The notes under the pieces were generated by a model. It had not been told where the DNA came from and ran no database searches. It was given only the letters and a program-made list of their open reading frames with translations. From Micrococcus sp. (GTDB lineage: Bacteria > Actinomycetota > Actinomycetes > Actinomycetales > Micrococcaceae), in contig JASBVO010000008.1 in the NCBI GenBank assembly GCA_029961105.1, positions 1-64,000 of the forward strand: DNA of 64,000 bases. Direction: 5' to 3'. This document shows positions 58,220 to 64,000 of the stretch, piece after piece. A program made the position numbers and the translations under genes. Every line of letters begins with the position of its first letter. The stretch's first letter is position 1.

Positions 58220-59302
58220 TCAGCGCAGGCCGGTGAACAGGTCGGTCTCCGGCAGGGTCGTCTCGACCCTGGAGTCGATCAGGACGTAGTCCTCCCAGGG
58301 CCAGGTCCGGCGCAGCAGGGAGTTGGGGGCGGCGAAGAAGTGCCCGGTCGGGTCCACCTGGGTCCGGTGTGCCCGCAGCGCGGCATCGCGGCGCTCGAGG
58401 TAGTCGGCCACGTCGATCTGGGTGGTGACGCGGTGGTCGGTGATGCGGAACCGGGGCGGACTGGACTGGCCCGTCCGCCCGCCGGCGTCGGTGGCTGCGG
58501 CTGCCTTGCGCTCGGCCTGTTCCTCCGCCAGCAGCTTCTCGTACCACGCCATCCGCTCGGTGAACGGGGACTCCTCGCCGGCGGCCAGGTAGGCCTCGTG
58601 CAGGGCACGGTACTTGTCCGGGTTGAACGCGCGGTCGTAGTACAGCTTGGACGGGGTCCACGGCTCGCCCGCGCCGGGGAAGCGCTCCGGGTCACCCGCG
58701 GCACGGTAGGCCTCCACCGTGATCTCGTGGGACTTGATGTGGTCCGGATGCGGGTAGCCGCCGATCTCGTCGTAGCTGATCAGAACGTGCGGCCGGAACT
58801 CCCGGATGACCCGGACCAGCGGGGCCGTGGCCTGTTCCAGCGCGACCGTGCCGAAGCAGCCGAAGGGCAGGGGCGGCAGCGGATCGCCCTCGGGCAGCCC
58901 GGAGTCCATGAACCCGAGCCACCGGTGCTCGATGCCCAGGGCCGCGCCGGCCTCGTCCATCTCGGTGCGGCGCACCCCGGTGATGTCCCGGTCCAGCCGC
59001 ACGGTGTCCCCGTAGGCCGGGTTCAGCAGGTCACCGCGCTCCCCACCGGTGCAGGTCACCACCATGACCTCGGCCCCCGCCTCCTCGTAGGCGGCCATCA
59101 TCGCCGCCCCCTTCGAGGACTCGTCATCCGGATGGGCGTGCACCGCCATCAGCCGCAGGCCGTGCGAGGCCGGCACGCCGCGGGCCTCCGGGCCGGCGTG
59201 CGAGTCCTCGGCCTCGACCGATCCGTAGTCGGCCTGGCCCACCGGGACGCCGAACTCCGGCGTGCCGGTACCGTCCGGGTCGGTCAGGGATGAACTGCTC
59301 AC
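58220..59302 (-). CDS. mca: Mycothiol S-conjugate amidase
   Basis: Zinc amidase that cleaves mycothiol-toxin conjugates so that the mercapturic acid is exported. 360 aa. The zinc motif AHPDDE has H57, D60 and E61; SYDEIGGYPHPDH supplies the third ligand. The C-terminal FTERMAWYEKL and TQIDVADYLERRDAALRAHRTQ-type segments separate Mca from MshB. The first about 45 residues are an acidic extension not found in all relatives. GTG 59302 has GAGG 5 bases upstream. Presence indicates that the organism uses mycothiol. Divergent from DUF4307. Confidence 0.95.
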   Translation of the reverse strand: MSSSSLTDPDGTGTPEFGVPVGQADYGSVEAEDSHAGPEARGVPASHGLRLMAVHAHPDDESSKGAAMMAAYEEAGAEVMVVTCTGGERGDLLNPAYGDTVRLDRDITGVRRTEMDEAGAALGIEHRWLGFMDSGLPEGDPLPPLPFGCFGTVALEQATAPLVRVIREFRPHVLISYDEIGGYPHPDHIKSHEITVEAYRAAGDPERFPGAGEPWTPSKLYYDRAFNPDKYRALHEAYLAAGEESPFTERMAWYEKLLAEEQAERKAAAATDAGGRTGQSSPPRFRITDHRVTTQIDVADYLERRDAALRAHRTQVDPTGHFFAAPNSLLRRTWPWEDYVLIDSRVETTLPETDLFTGLR

Positions 59303-59428
59303 GTGGCCTCGGCTGCTTTCCCGCCCCTGCGCTCACGCCCGGTGGGCGTGCGGGACGGCGTTGTTCGGGGACCTGCGCGGTCCGGTGGACGTCGGTGGGC
59401 CTCGTGCCGCCGGATACCATGGAGCGAT

Positions 59429-59893
59429 ATGGATCCCTCACCCCAGGCCCCGGCCGACCAGGCGCCGAAGGACAGCCTAGCGAACCGGTATGGCCGCTCC
59501 CAGCGCACCGGTCACGCCTTCTGGACCCGTTGGGGCCGGTGGGTCGCCGTGGCCGCCCTGGTGCTCGCCGTCGGCTTCGTGGCCTGGCTCACCGCCTCGG
59601 CCACCAGCCGGACGCTGGACTGGAAGGACGTGGGATTCGAGATCGCCTCCCCCACCCGTGCCTCGGTGACCTTCCAGCTCACCAAGGACCCCGAGGACAC
59701 CGTGGAGTGCGCAGTCCAGGTCCTGTCGGAGCAGTATGCGGTGGTCGGCTGGCGCACCGTGGTGATCGGCCCCCAGGACGAGTCGGGCAGCGGCCTGCCC
59801 TCGGACCGGACCAGATACTACGACGTCGCCCTGCGCACCGACGGGCTCGGCGTCAGCGGCGGGGTGAACTCCTGCTGGATCCGCGACTCCTGA
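59429..59893 (+). CDS. DUF4307 membrane protein
   Basis: 154 aa with one membrane helix (about 35-55, WVAVAALVLAVGFVAWLTAS) and an extracytoplasmic beta domain containing two cysteines (VECAVQV and NSCWIRDS) that could form a disulfide. This is the DUF4307 architecture, found between mca and greA in mycobacteria (Rv1081c). A -10 TACCAT (59415-59420) ends 8 bases before ATG 59429; GGAG in between may also serve as a ribosome site. Function is unknown. Confidence 0.9.
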   Translation: MDPSPQAPADQAPKDSLANRYGRSQRTGHAFWTRWGRWVAVAALVLAVGFVAWLTASATSRTLDWKDVGFEIASPTRASVTFQLTKDPEDTVECAVQVLSEQYAVVGWRTVVIGPQDESGSGLPSDRTRYYDVALRTDGLGVSGGVNSCWIRDS

Positions 59894-59973
59894 GCCGCCC
59901 CGTCCCCGCGCCGCGAACATGGCGGACTGAGACGCTGGTCACGGCCGGCGTGACGGACGTGAAGCACATCCGT

Positions 59974-60179
59974 TAGAGTGGTCAGCATTGGTTCTTGACC
60001 CCGCCTGTGGGGGGCCGAGCGGATCGTCCAGGTCCGTGGAGGCTCCGCTGGCGGGGTTCTTGCATGGACGCCACCCGGGCTGCACTCGCGGCACAGCGCC
60101 ATGCACCGGAAGCAGTGTGCGGCCACGGCATCCCTGCCGGTCCGCCACGGTTGACCGACCCGAAGGAGAAGACGAGTCC
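59974..60179 (+). promoter_or_regulatory. greA promoter and structured leader
   Basis: -10 TAGAGT at 59974-59979 with GTGACG 18 bp upstream predicts a leader of about 194 nt. Nested stems are possible: ACCCCGCC (59998-60005) with GGCGGGGT (60050-60057), AGCGGA (60018-60023) with TCCGCT (60044-60049), and TCCA with TGGA inside. The heptamer GTTCTTG occurs at 59991-59997 and 60056-60062. A small frame from ATG 60064 stops at 60183, overlapping the greA start by ATGA. The leader has lower codon bias than real genes here. Confidence 0.55.
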
Positions 60180-60671
60180 ATGAGCAACACCGATAGCGCT
60201 CCCTGGCTGACCCAGGAGGCGTACGACCGCCTGAAGCAGGAACTGGACTACATCTCCGGTCCCGGCCGCCAGGAGATCATCGACCGCATCGAGCAGGCCC
60301 GCGAGGAAGGTGACCTCAAGGAGAACGGGGGCTACCACGCCGCCCGTGAGGAGCAGTCCAAGAACGAGGGCCGCATCCAGGAGCTCAAGCACCTGCTCGA
60401 GACCGCCGTGATCGGTGCCGCTCCCGCTGACGACGGCGTGGTGGAGCCGGGCATGGTCGTCGAGGCGAAGATCGCCGGTGACCTGGAGACCTTCCTGTTC
60501 GGCAACCGCGAGATCGCCGATGACAAGGACTCGATCACCGTCTACTCCGAGCGCTCCCCGCTCGGCGAGGCCATCCAGGGCTCGAAGGTCGGCGACACCC
60601 TCTCGTACGCGGCGCCGAACGGCAAGGACATCACCGTGGAGATCGTCTCCGCGAAGCCCTACCAGGCCTGA
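60180..60671 (+). CDS. greA: Transcription elongation factor GreA
   Basis: 163 aa. Rescues backtracked RNA polymerase by stimulating transcript cleavage. The N-terminal coiled coil carries the acidic tip in AREEGDLKENGGYHAAREEQ, and the C-terminal FKBP-like domain has SPLGEAIQGSKVGD. ATG 60180 has GAAGGAGAAG about 10 bases upstream. The frame is open above it but lies in the leader. Ends at a 19-bp-stem terminator. Downstream of mca and DUF4307 as in mycobacteria. Confidence 0.97.
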   Translation: MSNTDSAPWLTQEAYDRLKQELDYISGPGRQEIIDRIEQAREEGDLKENGGYHAAREEQSKNEGRIQELKHLLETAVIGAAPADDGVVEPGMVVEAKIAGDLETFLFGNREIADDKDSITVYSERSPLGEAIQGSKVGDTLSYAAPNGKDITVEIVSAKPYQA

Positions 60672-60726
60672 TCCACCCCCGCGAGGTGCCGGCCGGGCCC
60701 AGCCCGGCGTCCGGAACCTGCGGACC

Positions 60727-60775
60727 ACGACGGCGGCGCACCGGTTTCGCACCGGTGCGCCGCCGTCGTTGTTGC
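60727..60775 (+). terminator. Intrinsic terminator of greA
   Basis: Perfect 19-bp arms (60727-60745 and 60751-60769) around TTCGC, followed by TGTTGC. The -10 of the next gene begins one base later (TAGGTT, 60776-60781), so terminator and promoter abut. Confidence 0.93.
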
Positions 60776-60787
60776 TAGGTTGGGGTC

Positions 60788-61450
60788 ATGCTCATCGTCG
60801 AAGAGACCTTCCTGCTGCTGACGAAGGACAACGTGGCCGTCGACAGGATCCGGCCCTACCGCCGCCACGCGCTCGTGGCCGCGCTGCTGGCGGACCTGGC
60901 CGAGGCCGGGGTCGTCGACATCGGCGAGGGCACGGACCCCAAGGTCTCGGTGGTGAGGGCCGGCACCACGGGCCATCCCGTCCTGGACGCCTCGCTGCCC
61001 GCCCTCGACCGGCTGTCCGGGCAGAAGATCTCCACGCTCCTGGCCAGCGCCACGCTGGACCCCGAGCCAGCCGTGGGCCGGTCGCTGGCCCGGCAGGGCA
61101 TCGTGCAGGAGGTCCCCCGCCGGTTCCGGTCCCCCGAGTACGTCACCGCGAACCCGGCGCCGGAGATCGCCCTGCGGCAGCGGCTCGGCGAGGTAGTGGC
61201 CGGAGACCGCCAGGCCTCCCCGGCCGAGGCCACCGAGCTCGGCATCCTCAAGGCCCTCAACGTCGCCTATGGCGTGCTGGGCACGGCCCGCGGGGACCTG
61301 GACCGCCGCGGACTGGCCCGGCGGATCGTGGCCGTCTCCCAGGGGGTCCCCGCCGCGCAGGCCCTCCAGCAGATGGTGGACTCCGTCACGGCCTCCACCA
61401 CGGTCACCGTGACCCCAGCCGGGGCGGCGGGGGCGGCCGGCGCGGCCTGA
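60788..61450 (+). CDS. GPP34 family phosphoprotein (GOLPH3-like)
   Basis: 220 aa of the GPP34 family, homologous to eukaryotic Golgi phosphoprotein 3. The N-terminal EETFLLLTKDN and the helical ALVAALLADLAEAGVVDI, as well as QGIVQEVPRRFR, match the fold. GOLPH3 binds phosphatidylinositol-4-phosphate and sorts glycosyltransferases; bacterial members are common in actinobacteria and uncharacterised. The C-terminus is a low-complexity Ala/Gly tail. A -10 TAGGTT ends 6 bases before the ATG, so the mRNA is leaderless. Monocistronic, between greA and ilvA. Confidence 0.88.
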   Translation: MLIVEETFLLLTKDNVAVDRIRPYRRHALVAALLADLAEAGVVDIGEGTDPKVSVVRAGTTGHPVLDASLPALDRLSGQKISTLLASATLDPEPAVGRSLARQGIVQEVPRRFRSPEYVTANPAPEIALRQRLGEVVAGDRQASPAEATELGILKALNVAYGVLGTARGDLDRRGLARRIVAVSQGVPAAQALQQMVDSVTASTTVTVTPAGAAGAAGAA

Positions 61451-61495
61451 GCCGTCCCGGCCGGCGCGCCTGCGCCCGTCCCGGCCGCTGCGCTC

Positions 61496-62878
61496 CTAGC
61501 GGTCGCCCCGCGGCTGGTGATGGTCCACCTGCGGCTGGTAGCCGGCGGCGCGCAGCCTGCCCAGCACCTGCTCGGAGTGGTCCAGGCCGCGGGTCTCCAT
61601 GTCGATGGTGATGGTGACGTCCCCCATCCCCAGCGACCCGCCGATGCGCGTGTGGTCCACGCGGGTGACATTGGCGTCCGTCTCCGCGATGATCCGCGAG
61701 ATGGAGGCCAGCTCGCCGGGCCGGTCCTGCAGGGACATCTTCACCGTCAGGTAGCGCCCGGCGGCGGTCAGGCCGGACTGGATGACCTTGAGCATCAGCA
61801 TCGGGTCGATGTTGCCGCCCGAGAGCAGCACCACGGTGTGCTTCGACTGGATGCCGAGTTCGGCCAGCTTGCCCTCCAGCAGGGCGGCCACCCCGACCCC
61901 GCCGGCCGGCTCCACGACCATCTTGGAGCGCTCCAGCAGGAACACCAGGGCATTGGCGATGGCGTCCTCGGAGACGGTCACCACCCCGTCCACGAGTTCC
62001 CGGATGATCTGGAACGGGATCTGACCGGGCTTGCCCACGGCGATGCCGTCCGCGATCGTGGACACGGTCTCCAGCGGCACCAGGGCGTCCGCGGCCAGCG
62101 AGGGCGGGTAGGCCGCCGCGTTCTCCGCCTGCACGCCGATGATGTTGATGTGCCGGCCCTGGCGCCGGGCCAGTTCCTTGACGGCCACGGCCACCCCGGC
62201 CAGCAGGCCACCGCCGCCGATGCCCATGACCAGGGTGTCGACGTCGGGCGCCTGCTCGAGGATCTCCAGGCCGATGGTGCCCTGGCCGGCGACCACGTCC
62301 GCGTTGTCGAAGGGGTGGATGAACACGGAGCCGGATTCCTCCGCGTACCGCTGGGCCTCGGCCAGGGCCTCGTCCACGTTGTTGCCGTGCAGCACCACCT
62401 CGGCGCCGTGGTCCCGGGTGGCCTGCAGCTTGGGCAGGGCGACGCCCAGGGGCATGTAGATCCGGGCCTTGATCCCGAGCTTGGCGGCGGCCAGGGCCAC
62501 GCCCTGGGCGTGGTTGCCGGCCGAGGCGGCCACCACTCCGCGGGCCTTCTCCTCATCGGTGAGCTTGGCCATCCGCACGTACGCGCCCCGGACCTTGAAG
62601 GACCCGGCGCGCTGGAGGTTCTCGCACTTGAGGTGGACCGTGGATCCAGTGATCCGGCCCAGCGCCCGGGAGTGGTCCAGGGGCGTCGGGACGATGACGT
62701 CCCGCAGCATCTCACGGGCCTGCTCGATGTCCTCCAGGGTGACCGGCAACGCCGAGAGGGCTCCGGTCCCGGTGCCCTCGCCCCCGGCGTCTGCACCGGC
62801 CGGGGCGTTCGACTCGGCCGGGGCGTTGGCGTCGGCCGGGGCGTGGTCCGGTCGCTGGCTCTGCGGGGTGGTGGTCAC
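61496..62878 (-). CDS. ilvA: Threonine ammonia-lyase (threonine dehydratase)
   Basis: PLP enzyme making 2-oxobutanoate from threonine. 460 aa. The PLP lysine is K95 in AGSFKVRGA; ASAGNHAQGVA and the glycine loop MGIGGGGLLAGV follow. A C-terminal ACT domain (about 370-450) may give allosteric control. With a single ACT-like domain it may be either the biosynthetic or the catabolic form. The first about 42 residues are Ala/Pro/Gly-rich and disordered. GTG 62878 overlaps the stop of the upstream permease (GTGA, 62875-62878). Confidence 0.94.
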   Translation of the reverse strand: MTTTPQSQRPDHAPADANAPAESNAPAGADAGGEGTGTGALSALPVTLEDIEQAREMLRDVIVPTPLDHSRALGRITGSTVHLKCENLQRAGSFKVRGAYVRMAKLTDEEKARGVVAASAGNHAQGVALAAAKLGIKARIYMPLGVALPKLQATRDHGAEVVLHGNNVDEALAEAQRYAEESGSVFIHPFDNADVVAGQGTIGLEILEQAPDVDTLVMGIGGGGLLAGVAVAVKELARRQGRHINIIGVQAENAAAYPPSLAADALVPLETVSTIADGIAVGKPGQIPFQIIRELVDGVVTVSEDAIANALVFLLERSKMVVEPAGGVGVAALLEGKLAELGIQSKHTVVLLSGGNIDPMLMLKVIQSGLTAAGRYLTVKMSLQDRPGELASISRIIAETDANVTRVDHTRIGGSLGMGDVTITIDMETRGLDHSEQVLGRLRAAGYQPQVDHHQPRGDR

Positions 62879-64000
62879 TGGTGTCCTCCGTCCTGGTCCG
62901 GCCGGCGGCCGGAGTGGTCCATCCCCGTATTGTCCTCCCCCGCGCCGGTCGCGCCGCGAACATTGCCGCCCACGGGACTCACGCGGTCGGCGGCTGGGCG
63001 GCCACCGTCAGCCGGCGCGGCACCGCGCCGGGCACCCCAGCGCCGGGGAAGGAACCGGGACCGGGTCTGGGAGCGCTTGAGTTCGCGGCGTGCGTTGCGC
63101 CGTTCGGCGACGCTGGTCCTGCCCTTGGCCTCGTGGCCCTCGGAACCGCCCGTGGCCTTGCGGACGACCCCGTCGATCGTCTCGTAGGCGCGTCCCCAGG
63201 GGCCCTCGAGTTCGGCGGCCCGCTCCTTCAGGGTTCCCTCCCGCGCGGACTCCGGCGCGGGCTGCGGTTCCTCCTCCAGCCACGGCTTGGCGTGGAAGTA
63301 CTTGATCGTCGCGTTCAGGAACGCCATCAGGGGGACCGCGAAGACGGCGCCCACCAGGCCCAGGACGGCCGTACCGCCGGACACCGCCAGGAAGACCGCC
63401 AACGGGTGCAGGCTGACCGCGCGGCCCATGACGAGCGGCTGCAGGACGTTGCCCTCGATCTGCTGCACGAGCAGCACGATGCCCAGCATCACCAGCGCGT
63501 TGCCCCAGCCGTTGGCCACCAGGGCCAGCAACACCGCCACGGCACCGGTCAGGAAGGCACCGACCAGCGGGATGAACGAACCGAAGAACACCAGCACGCC
63601 CAGCGGCAGGGCGAGCGGGACGCCCAGGATCCAGGCACCGGCCCCGATGCCGAGGGCGTCCACGAAGGCCACGAAGATCTGCACCCGCACGTAGCTGCCC
63701 AGGGAGGTCCAGCCGGCCTTGCCGGCCCCGTCGATGGCCTCGCGGTGACGGCGCGGGACGAAGTTGAGGCAGAACCTCCAGATTCCCTTGCCGTCGTGGA
63801 GGAAGAAGATCAGCGCGAAAACGGCCAGCACGGCCCCGGCGGCGATGTTGCCGGCCGTGGAGCCGAAGCCCAGGGCGCCGGAGAGGATCTGCTGGCTGTT
63901 GTTCCGCACGGTGTCGCCGAGGTTGGCGAAGATGTCATTCCACTGGTCCGTGGTGACGCCCACGCTGGCGAGCCACTCGACGATGCCCTGGACGCCGACC
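62875..64000 (-). CDS. AI-2E family transporter (PerM-like), N-terminus outside window
   Basis: The frame is open to the right edge, so the start lies beyond 64000; 374 residues are visible. About six membrane helices are seen, including the family's VFFGSFIPLVGAFLTGAVAVLLAL and LQPLVMGRAVSLHPLAVFLA segments, then a basic cytoplasmic tail of about 110 residues. PerM/AI-2E exporters were linked to autoinducer export; the substrate in actinobacteria is unknown. Coupled to ilvA by a four-base overlap. Confidence 0.9.
   Translation of the reverse strand, partial: VGVQGIVEWLASVGVTTDQWNDIFANLGDTVRNNSQQILSGALGFGSTAGNIAAGAVLAVFALIFFLHDGKGIWRFCLNFVPRRHREAIDGAGKAGWTSLGSYVRVQIFVAFVDALGIGAGAWILGVPLALPLGVLVFFGSFIPLVGAFLTGAVAVLLALVANGWGNALVMLGIVLLVQQIEGNVLQPLVMGRAVSLHPLAVFLAVSGGTAVLGLVGAVFAVPLMAFLNATIKYFHAKPWLEEEPQPAPESAREGTLKERAAELEGPWGRAYETIDGVVRKATGGSEGHEAKGRTSVAERRNARRELKRSQTRSRFLPRRWGARRGAAPADGGRPAADRVSPVGGNVRGATGAGEDNTGMDHSGRRPDQDGGHQ

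Overview
The window reads as a chromosomal segment of a high-GC Actinomycetota, most likely a Micrococcaceae member (Micrococcus, Citricoccus or Kocuria relatives). Support comes from a WhiB regulator, a resuscitation-promoting factor, mycothiol S-conjugate amidase, DUF3499, DUF4245, DUF4307, DUF5719 and TIGR03089 proteins, and codons ending almost always in G or C. I see no transposase, integrase, phage gene, CRISPR array or biosynthetic cluster; nearly everything is core genome. The genus is inferred.

Layout. 1-4622: two overlapping MalT/LuxR-type regulators, one cut by the window edge and one with a ruined nucleotide-binding site. 4862-13239: tRNA-Gln, an ABC-F ATPase, the conserved ispE-ksgA-rpf-tatD string, a divergent low-molecular-weight phosphatase, and pth-rplY. 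13504-18146: moxR-DUF58-transglutaminase operon. 18237-24420: gabD, rsmI, a secreted SLH-domain protein, and the protein O-mannosyltransferase pmt. 24495-31522: acyl-CoA synthetase, three membrane proteins (DUF1461, SpoIIM-like, RDD) and ahcY. 31552-44171: DUF3499, a minimal metallopeptidase-family protein, DUF5719 and a giant glycosyltransferase, whiB, TIGR03089, GtrA, purK-purE and an LCP cell-wall ligase. 44231-61450: manA, glpX, DUF4245-carbonic anhydrase, fumC, Nudix, prepilin peptidase, rhomboid, a probable small RNA, phoH, a cis-prenyltransferase, a hemolysin III protein, a thioredoxin-fold YyaL protein, a small membrane protein, mca, DUF4307, greA and GPP34. 61496-64000: ilvA and an AI-2E/PerM-type permease cut by the right edge.

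Three blocks match gene orders I recall from Mycobacterium tuberculosis: Rv1002c-Rv1015c (pmt, rsmI, tatD, rpfB, ksgA, ispE, pth, rplY), Rv3258c-Rv3277 (DUF3499, whiB2, LCP, TIGR03089, purE/purK, GtrA) and Rv1080c-Rv1100 (greA, DUF4307, mca, YyaL, hemolysin III, cis-prenyltransferase, phoH2, fum, glpX, DUF4245). The recurring theme is the cell envelope: prenyl carrier synthesis, mannose supply, glycosyl transfer, LCP ligation, muralytic Rpf and protein mannosylation.

A strong regulatory regularity is visible. About twenty genes have a TAnnnT -10 hexamer ending 6-8 bases before the start codon with no Shine-Dalgarno sequence, which is the signature of leaderless mRNAs; I used it to decide several starts. 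Other non-coding signals worth attention are a C-rich small RNA downstream of the rhomboid gene, a structured leader on greA, a palindrome at the whiB promoter, MtrA-box-like repeats at the rpf promoter and a 12-bp perfect inverted repeat at the DUF1461 promoter.
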